Assembly (NCBI RefSeq): GCF_001682865.1
Contig: NZ_MAQX01000032.1
Coordinates: forward strand, 738,888 to 802,887
DNA: 64,000 nucleotides
Source: Bacillus sp. FJAT-26390
GTDB taxonomy: Bacteria > Bacillota > Bacilli > Paenibacillales > Paenibacillaceae
Reading direction: 5' to 3'
Numbering within the stretch: the stretch's first letter is position 1; each line of letters opens with the position of its first letter. This document shows, piece after piece, positions 55,195-63,978 of the stretch. Both the position numbers and the translations under genes were made by a program. The notes under the pieces are model-generated. The model saw only the letters and a list, made by a program, of their open reading frames with translations, searched no databases and was not told the origin of the DNA.

Positions 55195-55304
55195 TCGGCA
55201 CTCTCCCCACTGTTAAAAATTTTGCCATTGATAATAGATAGAATTTTCTGATAATTAAAATTTCACCTCTTTTTTCATTGCTTATTCGGCCCGCGCATAT
55301 GGCA

Positions 55305-55319
55305 ATGTAAGCGTATACA
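55305..55319. promoter_or_regulatory. Perfect CcpA cre site at the glgCD promoter
   Basis: ATGTAAGCGTATACA matches the consensus WTGNAANCGNWNNCW at every fixed position. It lies about 8 bases downstream of the predicted transcription start, where bound CcpA would block elongation. Confidence 0.7.
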
Positions 55320-55333
55320 TTGTTGTAAAAATT

Positions 55334-55362
55334 ATAATACTCTGTTGATTAAAGGAAGTCAA
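55334..55362 (-). promoter_or_regulatory. Sigma-A promoter of glgCD
   Basis: The minus strand shows TTGACT (55357-55362) and TATTAT (55334-55339), 17 bases apart, about 140 bases upstream of the glgC start. Confidence 0.7.
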
Positions 55363-55580
55363 CAGATGCCCTTTTCATCCTAAACAGATAATTCCGCAGC
55401 AATCGAGGGGGTTCTGTACGCCGTACTTGCAGAACGTTTGCTTTTGTTGAACGATACGTTTTGTTGTTGTTGCTGCCCTTGTGAAAGAAGTCGCATTGGC
55501 ACACAATGGCTCGTTTTCCAGCGAATGCTGCAGCTAAGGCTTAATCGTTATGCGGAAAATATTTTTTTCGTAAAGCGTTC

Positions 55581-55613
55581 AAAAAAAGCCGCTCAGTCTC
55601 GATAACTGAGCGG
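55581..55613 (-). terminator. Terminator of the diguanylate cyclase gene
   Basis: On the minus strand CCGCTCAGT and ACTGAGCGG form a nine-bp stem with a seven-base loop followed by CTTTTTTT. Confidence 0.85.
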
Positions 55614-55621
55614 TTCTCATT

Positions 55622-57238
55622 CTACCCACTGTGTACCTTCTCATTACGCGTGCCTTCCGCAATCATCGTACGGTTTCTACCGGCATGCTTCGCCTTGTAT
55701 AACGCCTGATCGGCTAACACAAACAGCTCGTCCGCGTTGCCAGACTGCAATGGAAATTGTGCAACGCCGAGCGAAATGGTTACTTTCTGCTTCAAATGGC
55801 TCTCGCTGCTTTCCATCGTTGTACGGATTCGTTCGGAAATGTCATACGCATCGCTCACAGTCGCAGAAGGCAAAAGAACAACAAATTCTTCGCCCCCATA
55901 ACGGCTGCATAAGTCGCCCGGCCTTGCGGTTGACTTCACGATATTGGCTAAGTGCTGCAGTACTTTGTCACCCTCCTGGTGCCCAAAGGTATCGTTAATG
56001 AGCTTGAAACGATCGATATCGAGGAGGATGATGGCATATGGCTTTAGCTCCTCCGTCCACTGCTTCATCCTGCTCTCCATCGTTCTTCGATTGCTCAGAC
56101 CCGTTAACGCGTCAGTCATAGCAGCCTGTGTTAATTGGTCGGTCTGCAGCTTAATGCCGTCAAACGCAAGAACAACCGCTTTGTTTAGCAAATCGGCTTC
56201 TCTGTTCCAGTGCTGCTTGAGATCTGGCCGCCTTTCTTCCTTCTGCCCGATATTGCCGACGATGTTAGCCAGCGTTTCAAAAGGACTTGCTAAACGTCTT
56301 GCCAGCGCGATCGTTACCAGCAACAATAAAATAAAAGGGAAAAGTGAGTAGATCAAAATCTGCTCGACCTGATTGATTAATCGTTTTCTTATCGTACTGA
56401 TCTCGGAAACCACAACGATTCCCCATTGATTCTCAGGCACGTAGGAATAACCCGCCAATAAGGAGACTCCATCTGATTCCGTTAGCCTATACCCGCTTTT
56501 ACCTTCCATGAGTGTCTGGACGATGGAATCCGAGCTCATATTTTTACCAATTTGACTTATATCGGGATCGTACAGAAGGCTGCCATCGGAGCCAACAACA
56601 TAAAAGTATGATCCATTATTGTCGAGGCCGGAATTGCCAAATATCATGCTTAAAACGTTGTTTTTTTGCAGATAGAGGCTCCCTCCGATATATCCGCGAT
56701 ACACCCCTTCCTCGTCATAAATCGGTTCGCTAATAAACACGATAAGATTTTTGGTGGTTGGGCTCACAAAAGGCTTCGATATGTACGGTTTTCTGCTATG
56801 TAACGCTTCCTTGGCCGCATCCGTCAAAATCCGCTCGCCCGCTGTCCCTATCGAGGAAGGCGAAACCGCGAGAATGAGTCCGGAGGAATCAACCAGCGCA
56901 ATCGAATTAAAGTATGTGCTGCTCGTGCGAATCAAATTAAGGTGGCTCTTCGTATCCTCTGCATGAAGCGAGGGGTTGGCGGCATAGAAATCGGCTGCGT
57001 TTTTAAGGCTGCTGCGCATGGATTTAAACAAGGAGTCCATCGTTTGGCTCATTTTCGACGCGTTTGACAGATTTAGAGTAAGAGTCGTTTCATATAACGA
57101 CTGTTTTTTTGAATGATACGACGCGATTAGTAATATTGTTAACGTAAGCAGAACCGAAATCGAGACTAGTCCAGTCAGGAGCGTAGCCAAGCTAATTTTA
57201 TTCTTTTTTATCTCTTTAATGATGCGTAGTGAAGACAT
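55622..57238 (-). CDS. Membrane-bound diguanylate cyclase (Cache-GGDEF)
   Basis: A 538-residue protein: helix about 18-42, extracellular double-Cache-like sensor about 45-285, helix about 290-312, a linker, then a GGDEF domain (about 365-525). The active site reads RYGGEEFVVLLPS and is preceded by ILLDIDRFKLINDTFGHQEGD, so it should make cyclic-di-GMP. A ligand-binding extracellular domain suggests control by a small molecule such as an amino or organic acid. GGGGGAG precedes the ATG. It is monocistronic. Confidence 0.92.
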   Translation of the reverse strand: MSSLRIIKEIKKNKISLATLLTGLVSISVLLTLTILLIASYHSKKQSLYETTLTLNLSNASKMSQTMDSLFKSMRSSLKNAADFYAANPSLHAEDTKSHLNLIRTSSTYFNSIALVDSSGLILAVSPSSIGTAGERILTDAAKEALHSRKPYISKPFVSPTTKNLIVFISEPIYDEEGVYRGYIGGSLYLQKNNVLSMIFGNSGLDNNGSYFYVVGSDGSLLYDPDISQIGKNMSSDSIVQTLMEGKSGYRLTESDGVSLLAGYSYVPENQWGIVVVSEISTIRKRLINQVEQILIYSLFPFILLLLVTIALARRLASPFETLANIVGNIGQKEERRPDLKQHWNREADLLNKAVVLAFDGIKLQTDQLTQAAMTDALTGLSNRRTMESRMKQWTEELKPYAIILLDIDRFKLINDTFGHQEGDKVLQHLANIVKSTARPGDLCSRYGGEEFVVLLPSATVSDAYDISERIRTTMESSESHLKQKVTISLGVAQFPLQSGNADELFVLADQALYKAKHAGRNRTMIAEGTRNEKVHSG

Positions 57239-57481
57239 ATGGCTCCCCCTTTAACAAATAACCATTTCATAGCTGACATAGGCGGCTTTGTTTCACATAA
57301 CAACCCCTTTATAGTTCATAAGTCATATATTACCATGCGCTCAACGAGGCGTCTTTATATTTTAATAGAATGGGAATGGAATTAATACTTATATGAATGG
57401 AAGTTTTAGGGGCCGCTACTGTTTCGGGGATTCGCCACATAATTTAGAACAACGACCTGAATAAACAAGGATGTGAAAACC

Positions 57482-59236
57482 ATGTTCGATCATTCAACAT
57501 CGGCACGTTATTTGAAGAGACCTAATTTTCTTGTCTTCCTTGTGGATGAAGAACGTTATCCTCCGGTTTATGAAACGCCTGAAATAAAAGAATGGCGGAA
57601 ACAAAGCCTTCTTGCGCAGGAGCAACTAAAATCCCATGGCATGTCGTTTCACAGACATTATACGGGAAGCATCGCCTGCTGTCCTAGCCGCGCTACGCTG
57701 TTCACCGGTCATTATCCCTCGCTCCACGGGGTCAGTCAGACCATAGGAATTGCCAAAGACGCCTTTGACTCCGATATGTATTGGCTGGATAGAAACACCG
57801 TGCCTACGATGGGCGATTATTTTCGCGAGGCTGGATATCAGACTTACTATACAGGAAAATGGCATATCTCCCATGAAGATATCGTCGTTCCCGGCACCCA
57901 TCATAGCGTCCCCAGTTATCATCCGTTAACGGGCGTGCCCGATAGGCAATTGGAGGCATTATATGCTCGCGCTAATCGCTTAGACAAGTTTGGCTTCTCT
58001 GGCTGGATCGGTCCAGATCCGATCGGAAGAAACCCGCGCAATTCAGCATCCTCCGCTGCTATTGGGTTAAGCGGAAGAGATGAGGTTTACGCGGATGAGG
58101 CTATTCATTTAATTGAGTCGCTAAGCCGCCAAAAGAATCACGATCACAATGCTCCGCCTTGGCTAGTCGTATCTTCTTTCGTAAACCCGCATGACATTGC
58201 TTTGTATGGCGATCTTACCGCGCAGCTTCCTTATTTCAGGTTTGAGGTTGAGCCTATGCCTGCCGTTTCCCCTCCTCCAACCCGAGACGAATCGCTGCTC
58301 ACGAAGCCGCGCTGTCAAGCCAGCTATCGCGATATCTATCCGAAAGCCTTACAGCCTATCACCGACGAGCCATTTTACCGTCAACTCTATTACCAGCTGC
58401 AGAAAAACGCCGACCGCCAAATGTTAAAGGTATTTGAGGCGCTAACCCGCTCCCCGCTCTATGACAATACCATTGTCATCTTTACATCCGATCATGGGGA
58501 CCTGCTCGGCGCGCACGGAAATCTCCATCAAAAATGGTACTGCGCCTACGAAGAGTCTTTGCATGTTCCATTTGTTATCCATAATAAGCATCTATTTCCT
58601 CAGCCTAAGCAGTCGCATTCGTTAACTAGCCATGTCGATCTCCTGCCTACGATGCTTGGACTCGCGAATGCCAATATGGCTGAGCTTAATAGCCGCATGC
58701 AGGACAGATTTAGCGATGCCCGTCCCTTGGTAGGACGTAATCTTGCTCCCCTTATTCTGGGGAAGAGCGATGCCGGATGGCCGGATGAACCCGTTTATTT
58801 TATGTCCGACGATGATGTTACCCGGGGCCAGCATCAGGTAAACCAACTAGGAAAGAGCTACGCCTCCGTCATTCAGCCTAACCACATCGAGACCGTCATT
58901 GCAGCCATCCCAAACCGCAACACGAAGCAATTGTGGAAGTTTTCCCGTTATTTTGATAACAAGCAATTTTGGAGCTCACCGGGGATAGAGGATGTAACCT
59001 GCCAACCAGTCGATGCTGGCGCCACCGAGCAATGGGCATCAGATAACAAAACGGAGCCGGTACAAGAAGAGTATGAGCTGTACAATTTAACGGATGACCC
59101 CTTGGAAGCACGCAACCTTGCCTATTCCGCATTTGCAACCTCTTATACTAGAAGCATCCAACAGCAGATGATGCGCATGCTCGAAGAGCAGCGGAAGCAA
59201 AAACGGTTATACCCGCTTCACATAGGCATCAATTGA
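57482..59236 (+). CDS. Sulfatase (Cys-type, cytoplasmic), third copy
   Basis: About 584 residues, larger than the other sulfatases here. The N-terminal FLVFLVDEERYPP carries the metal Asp, the catalytic motif is CCPSRATLFTG (about residue 66), and FTSDHGDLLGAHG follows. An insert of about 100 residues and a long C-terminal part set it apart. No signal peptide. I chose ATG 57482, preceded by AAGGATGTG; GTG 57473 in the same frame is too close to that site. An SGNH hydrolase gene follows 108 bases downstream on the same strand. The substrate is unknown; related enzymes include phosphonate monoester hydrolases. Confidence 0.88.
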   Translation: MFDHSTSARYLKRPNFLVFLVDEERYPPVYETPEIKEWRKQSLLAQEQLKSHGMSFHRHYTGSIACCPSRATLFTGHYPSLHGVSQTIGIAKDAFDSDMYWLDRNTVPTMGDYFREAGYQTYYTGKWHISHEDIVVPGTHHSVPSYHPLTGVPDRQLEALYARANRLDKFGFSGWIGPDPIGRNPRNSASSAAIGLSGRDEVYADEAIHLIESLSRQKNHDHNAPPWLVVSSFVNPHDIALYGDLTAQLPYFRFEVEPMPAVSPPPTRDESLLTKPRCQASYRDIYPKALQPITDEPFYRQLYYQLQKNADRQMLKVFEALTRSPLYDNTIVIFTSDHGDLLGAHGNLHQKWYCAYEESLHVPFVIHNKHLFPQPKQSHSLTSHVDLLPTMLGLANANMAELNSRMQDRFSDARPLVGRNLAPLILGKSDAGWPDEPVYFMSDDDVTRGQHQVNQLGKSYASVIQPNHIETVIAAIPNRNTKQLWKFSRYFDNKQFWSSPGIEDVTCQPVDAGATEQWASDNKTEPVQEEYELYNLTDDPLEARNLAYSAFATSYTRSIQQQMMRMLEEQRKQKRLYPLHIGIN

Positions 59237-59344
59237 ATCACAAACTCCTATCCTGTATTAGCCTAATATGTCCACACCCCCAGCGGCTGATCGCAATAAT
59301 ATACCTCTAAGAAGCATTTTAGGATTAGGGTGGGTGGTACTTTT

Positions 59345-59995
59345 ATGATTTATACAGCTCTAGGAGATTCCATTACGTTCGGGGAAAATGCCTCTTCTTG
59401 GGCAAAAGCCTATCCTCAGCTAGCCGTATCAGCTTTAAACTCGCGATCACGCTCCCGTAAGTTTACAGGGTATGTAATCGCTCGTCCCGGCTGGAGCAGC
59501 AATAATCTATTAAATGCGGTAATCGGGCAGGGCTCCCCCATTATCAGTCAATCTGAAGCGGTTTCCATATGGATTGGAGGAGTAGATTTAGCGAATGCCG
59601 CACTGTATTCGCTTAAGACCCAGCAGCCCGTAGCGGTAAAGCAAAGTATAGCCAATTACAGCCGGAATTTAAGCGCTATGCTAGCCCATATCAGAAATAG
59701 AAGCCATGCCCAGATCGTTTGCTGCACGCAGTATAATCCGTTTCCGAACAGTCCTCTTGCGATTGAATCGATAGACCGGTTAAACCAAACGACGTACGAG
59801 GTTGCCCAAAGCTATCATGCAAAGGTGGCGCCTGCTCATGCGTGGTTTGAAGGGAAACAAGCCGATCTTATTTACGGTTACCGAAAAGGAAAAATGGAAG
59901 ATGCATTAAGCGGGTTTCTGCCCATTCATCCTAATGATTCGGGACATCGCGTAATTGCAACGGGATTAACCCCTTATCTTATTCCTCGCAATTAG
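59345..59995 (+). CDS. SGNH/GDSL-family hydrolase with altered block III
   Basis: About 216 residues, no signal peptide. Block I is YTALGDSITFGENA with the catalytic Ser at about residue 10, and block V is PIHPNDSGHRVIA with the catalytic His/Asp. The block III position, normally GxND, reads IGGVDLA: the Asn expected to help form the oxyanion hole is Val. The enzyme may have shifted activity, or another residue may substitute. The family removes acyl groups from sugars or lipids, so it may deacetylate the sugar handled by the upstream sulfatase. The ribosome site GGTGG is weak. Confidence 0.8.
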   Translation: MIYTALGDSITFGENASSWAKAYPQLAVSALNSRSRSRKFTGYVIARPGWSSNNLLNAVIGQGSPIISQSEAVSIWIGGVDLANAALYSLKTQQPVAVKQSIANYSRNLSAMLAHIRNRSHAQIVCCTQYNPFPNSPLAIESIDRLNQTTYEVAQSYHAKVAPAHAWFEGKQADLIYGYRKGKMEDALSGFLPIHPNDSGHRVIATGLTPYLIPRN

Positions 59996-60092
59996 TTGCG
60001 CTGCAGCGTTTCCGACTAGGGAAGGCTGCTTCCTTGCAAACTCCTAATAAGCAGCAGACAGCTTTTGACATGGCTTGCATTGAACTGCAATC

Positions 60093-61325
60093 TTACGCTG
60101 TCTTTGCATTTTGATGTGGATTAGACAGACGAGCCCGGGGACGATGATGAAGCCAATAATACACGGCAACCGACAGCAGCGTAATGAGCGCTGCGACCAC
60201 ATACATCATCCGGTAATCCGTGTAGGATGCAATCATTCCCATGAAATAGGAGCCAAGCCCGTAACCCAAGTCAAACAGCAAGAAGAAGGTTCCCGTTGCG
60301 CTCCCCCTCCGATGCTCGGGAACAAGCTTCATGGCAAGTGCCTGAAAACAAGGGATGAGCGCCCCGTAACCTATTCCCATAATGACAGCAGCCGCCAGCA
60401 CCATCCCTCCGGAATGGGCTTGGCTTAACAAGAGCATGCCGACCGCAAATAATAAAATGCCCGGATAATATAAATAATGCTCTTTATATTTATCAAATAC
60501 TTTTCCAATAAACGGACGGAACACTACAATCATAATGGCAAAAACGACAAAAAATGTACCCGTAACCGCTGACTGATGAATCTCAGAGGCAAACGATGAA
60601 AAAAATCCGGATAACGAGCTATAAGCGAATGCAAGAATAAATCCCGCTAATGAAATCGGCAGCGCCTTGGGTTCGAGAAAATCGCTCCAATGCATGCCCT
60701 TCCTTTTTTCCAAGGGCTGTTCGAACGCAGCCGTCTCTGAAGCACTCGTCCTTTGCAGCTGCGGCACACGCATGCCAATCGTGAACAACAGCGAGAGCGC
60801 TGCAATCACGCAAACGGCGAGCAGCAGTATATTAATGTTTTTGTCCTTCCATAGAAACAGCCCGAGAGCGGGCCCAACAACCATGGAAATGCTCATAAAC
60901 ATACTATAATAGCCCATTCCTTCCCCTTGGCGCGAATTAGGAACGAGCGCGGAAGCAACCGTGCTCATCGCCGTCGAGGCTACCGCATAACTCATGCCGT
61001 GAACAAGCCGAATAACTAAGAACAGAAAAATCCCCTTCGTGCCGAAATAACATACGCAAGCGATTAGAAATAGGACCATTCCTATAACCGCCATTTTCTT
61101 TTTGCCGAAGCGGTCCACCCATCCTCCCGAGAAGGGCCGGATCAAGACGCTGCCAATGACATAAATCGTAATGGATAACCCCATCTGCTGCTGACTTCCG
61201 TTCAAACTATCCTTCACATATAACGGAAATGCTGTCGCAAGAATATAGAAGGTGAGAAACATAAAAAAGCTGCTCATGCATAAAACCACAAAATTTTTCG
61301 TCCAAATTCTCTCTCTAATCAACAT
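60093..61325 (-). CDS. MFS transporter, 12 helices, divergent from a LysR regulator
   Basis: A 410-residue transporter. Motif A in the first half is GGWVDRFGKKKMAV (about residues 67-80), and a second-half variant is GKVFDKYKEH. Helix 5 region GMGYYSMFMSISMVVGPALG resembles motif C of drug/sugar antiporters (arabinose-efflux type). GGAGATTGGAGAG precedes the ATG. The divergent LysR gene and the inverted repeat between them suggest substrate-induced expression. Confidence 0.88.
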   Translation of the reverse strand: MLIRERIWTKNFVVLCMSSFFMFLTFYILATAFPLYVKDSLNGSQQQMGLSITIYVIGSVLIRPFSGGWVDRFGKKKMAVIGMVLFLIACVCYFGTKGIFLFLVIRLVHGMSYAVASTAMSTVASALVPNSRQGEGMGYYSMFMSISMVVGPALGLFLWKDKNINILLLAVCVIAALSLLFTIGMRVPQLQRTSASETAAFEQPLEKRKGMHWSDFLEPKALPISLAGFILAFAYSSLSGFFSSFASEIHQSAVTGTFFVVFAIMIVVFRPFIGKVFDKYKEHYLYYPGILLFAVGMLLLSQAHSGGMVLAAAVIMGIGYGALIPCFQALAMKLVPEHRRGSATGTFFLLFDLGYGLGSYFMGMIASYTDYRMMYVVAALITLLSVAVYYWLHHRPRARLSNPHQNAKTA

Positions 61326-61367
61326 ACTCTCTCCAATCTCCGTAAAAACTTGCCTGTATGTTGAACT

Positions 61368-61412
61368 ATTATAAAATCAAAAGCTTATAATGAATAATAC
61401 ATATTTTATAAT
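61368..61412. promoter_or_regulatory. Inverted repeat in the MFS/LysR divergent region (candidate LysR operator)
   Basis: ATTATAAAAT (61368-61377) and ATTTTATAAT (61403-61412) are perfect reverse complements separated by 25 bases. TATAAT at 61386-61391 lies between them and could be a -10 box. AT-rich dyads of this kind in LysR intergenic regions often bind the regulator. Confidence 0.5.
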
Positions 61413-61454
61413 AAAACCATCATATGAAAGCTATGAATGAAACGAGGCTTACGA

Positions 61455-62339
61455 ATGGAATTTCTTCAACTCAAATATTTTCAAGCGGTAGCACGGCTAG
61501 AGCACATAACGAAAGCAGCCAAGCAATTGAACGTGTCCCAGCCATCACTTAGCAACTCGATCCAGCGTTTAGAGAGGAAGCTAGGCGTTCCCTTATTCGA
61601 GCGGCAAGGCAGGCAGATTCAATTGAATGCATTCGGTAAAACCTATCTCAAACGGGTCGAGCAAGCATTTTTGGAGCTGGAGGAAGGCGAGCGGGAGATT
61701 GCCGATATGGCTGGCCTTGACCATGGCGTGTTATCGATTTCCGTGACGCTTCCGTACGTGCTGCCAACGCTCCTCAAAGAATTTCTTACCCTCTACCCGC
61801 ATATTCGGATTATTCAGCGTCAGCTGGGATCTGTCCATGAGATGAGAACTGAGCTGGAGAACGCCGATATCGATTTCTGCATTTCTACGACTCCAATTAC
61901 CGGGCAAACCATCGAATGGCTGCCGCTCGTGAAAGAAGAGTTATGTTTAACGGTGCCGAAAGGGCATCGTTTTGCCGATAGGGAAAGCATTTCTTTAATT
62001 GAAGCGGCAAACGAGCCCTTCATCTCCTTATCGTCTCGATCCAACTTTCGCGAAATTACCGATGGGTTTTGCCGTCAAGCCGGCTTTGAGCCCAATATTG
62101 CATTCGAGCTTGAAGAAGTCAGCGCTATACAAACGTTGGTCGAAATGGGGCTGGGCATCACCTTCACCCTGCCTCTCGCATTAGGAAAAAGAGCCTCAAG
62201 CCCGGAAACCGTCCAGCTAAAAATAACAGAGCCGCTATGTCAACGGACCTTCGGGATTGCCTGGAATAAGAAACATTACCTATCCCAGGCCACTATTCAT
62301 TTCCGCCAGTTCGTGATTAATTTCTTCGGTAAGGATTAG
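61455..62339 (+). CDS. LysR-family transcriptional regulator
   Basis: About 294 residues. The winged helix-turn-helix is at residues 1-60 (FQAVARLEHITKAAKQLNVS, then QPSLSNSIQRLERKLG), followed by a two-lobed effector-binding domain (about 90-290; LTVPKGHRFADRESI, VEMGLGITFTLP). The start is ATG 61455 after GAGG; an ATG six codons upstream is less well placed. It most likely regulates the divergent MFS gene and itself. The effector is unknown. Confidence 0.9.
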   Translation: MEFLQLKYFQAVARLEHITKAAKQLNVSQPSLSNSIQRLERKLGVPLFERQGRQIQLNAFGKTYLKRVEQAFLELEEGEREIADMAGLDHGVLSISVTLPYVLPTLLKEFLTLYPHIRIIQRQLGSVHEMRTELENADIDFCISTTPITGQTIEWLPLVKEELCLTVPKGHRFADRESISLIEAANEPFISLSSRSNFREITDGFCRQAGFEPNIAFELEEVSAIQTLVEMGLGITFTLPLALGKRASSPETVQLKITEPLCQRTFGIAWNKKHYLSQATIHFRQFVINFFGKD

Positions 62340-62404
62340 TATGGCATGACTCTTAGGCAGGGCGTTGATTGTGAAGCAGCTTTTGGAGGGAAAAAGAAAA
62401 TAAC

Positions 62405-62431
62405 AAAACAGCCCTGCGTATATGCAGGGCT
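62405..62431 (-). terminator. Terminator of the fourth sulfatase gene
   Basis: AGCCCTGC and GCAGGGCT pair perfectly with a six-base loop; the minus strand continues with GTTTTGTTATTTTC. It can also serve the convergent LysR gene. Confidence 0.8.
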
Positions 62432-62463
62432 GCTTTGTGCTCACAATAGGAGAGATGGTTTTT

Positions 62464-63978
62464 CTACTCGATCCGCATCCGCTTGAACTGTTTGAGAAGG
62501 CTGTCCTCATGGCGAATCATCCAGTCCGCTAGCGACTGCCGCAATTCGGCAAGCGTCTGCGCGTAGTCCGAGCGGTTGATCAGGTTGGTCAGCTCATGAG
62601 GGTCGCCTGCCAAATCGTAAAGCTCATCCATATCACCACAGTTAAATACGTATTTGAATGTACCTTTGCGGAGCATGCGCTGAGTGAACATCGCAGCCTC
62701 GAGGCCCGCACCTTCAGTCACGATACAATCCGGCCATTCGGATAATTCCTCTCCGGCCAGCGTCGGGGCGAACGACCTGCCGTCCGCTCCGGGCGGCGGC
62801 GATCCAGCGCCTGCGAGATCAAGAATCGTCGCATGGATATCGCAAGTGCCGACGAAGCTGGTTTCCGTCCGCGGCTCCATCCGATTGCCGGCTGGCTTGA
62901 CGATGAGCGGGATGCGGCAGGTTTCTTCGTACATGAAGAATGACTTATCGCACAAGCCGCCGTGAATGCCGAGCGACTCCCCATGATCAGCGGTAAATAT
63001 AATAACGGTATTCTCATACAGATTATGCTGCTTCAAGTATTCCAGCAGACGCCCGATCTGCGAATCAATGCTGCTCATAGCCCCATAATAATGTTTAATA
63101 TAGGGTACAAAATCGCACCATTCCGTCGTATTCCCTTTTTTGATGCGGTGAATGGACGGTTTATCCTTGTTGTCGTCGTTAAAGTTCGGCCACGGCTCCA
63201 GCTCCACATCGCGGTACAAGTCCAGAAAGCGTGTCGGCGCAACGTAAGGCTCATGCGGGCCCCAAAAGTTTAATGAGAAGAAGAAAGGCTCCTCCCGCTG
63301 GCGAAACTGATCGATATAGTGGATTGCCCGCTCCGTCAAATAGTATTCGACAGTGGATTCGACCGGCGAGGTCAATTCCGAGGCGTAATGATACTCGAAG
63401 TGGCCGCTCACTTTATTCTCTTCCTGCCACGTAAGTCCGTTATCCCGCAAATATTGCTTAAATTGCGGGTAGTTCATCCCCCCGCCTCCGTGCCCTGCAA
63501 AATCATCACCCTCATAGCCGACATCGGTAGGCATGGACTTGATTCCGGCGGCAATATCGGGGAATCGCACATAAGCGAGATTGTCCCGCAAATAGTTGCC
63601 CATCTCCGGCCCAAAGCCCAGATGCCATTTGCCCGTATAACCGATGCTGTATGATTGCTCTTCCAGCTGCCTGCTGAGCAGCCGCGGCGTATCCGGAAGC
63701 TCCTGTACCATGCTGCCCATACCGTAGCCGTTTGTCTGCATGCCGTGCTTGAACGGGTACATGCCCGTTTGCATTGAAGCTCTGGCTGGCGTGCATACCG
63801 GGCAGCTTGTATAAGCATTTTCAAAAATAACGCTTTCATCTGCTAGGTCATTTAAATTAGGTGTCTGGCATACTTGCCCGCCGTAACTGCGCAATGTATC
63901 GACTCGCTGCTGATCCGTTTGGATGAATAGAATGTTAGGACGGCTTGGCGATTGATCTTCTTTAAGCGGCATGGTCAT
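62464..63978 (-). CDS. Sulfatase (Cys-type, cytoplasmic), fourth copy
   Basis: A 504-residue enzyme: ILFIQTDQQRVDTLRSYGG (metal Asp), catalytic motif CTPARASMQTG (about residue 60), and FTADHGESLGIHGG. The start resembles the sulfatase at 32187 (VDQMRFDCL and CIPAR), so these two belong to a related subgroup. No signal peptide. GAGGAGG lies seven bases before the ATG near the right end of the window; partners may lie beyond. Confidence 0.92.
   Translation of the reverse strand: MTMPLKEDQSPSRPNILFIQTDQQRVDTLRSYGGQVCQTPNLNDLADESVIFENAYTSCPVCTPARASMQTGMYPFKHGMQTNGYGMGSMVQELPDTPRLLSRQLEEQSYSIGYTGKWHLGFGPEMGNYLRDNLAYVRFPDIAAGIKSMPTDVGYEGDDFAGHGGGGMNYPQFKQYLRDNGLTWQEENKVSGHFEYHYASELTSPVESTVEYYLTERAIHYIDQFRQREEPFFFSLNFWGPHEPYVAPTRFLDLYRDVELEPWPNFNDDNKDKPSIHRIKKGNTTEWCDFVPYIKHYYGAMSSIDSQIGRLLEYLKQHNLYENTVIIFTADHGESLGIHGGLCDKSFFMYEETCRIPLIVKPAGNRMEPRTETSFVGTCDIHATILDLAGAGSPPPGADGRSFAPTLAGEELSEWPDCIVTEGAGLEAAMFTQRMLRKGTFKYVFNCGDMDELYDLAGDPHELTNLINRSDYAQTLAELRQSLADWMIRHEDSLLKQFKRMRIE

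Larger units (their letters stand above)
55195..55621. other. Intergenic region upstream of glgC
   Basis: This 427-base gap holds the glgC leader, cre site and promoter on the left and the diguanylate cyclase terminator at the right end. Between about 55365 and 55580 I found no gene, repeat or RNA element. Confidence 0.5.
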
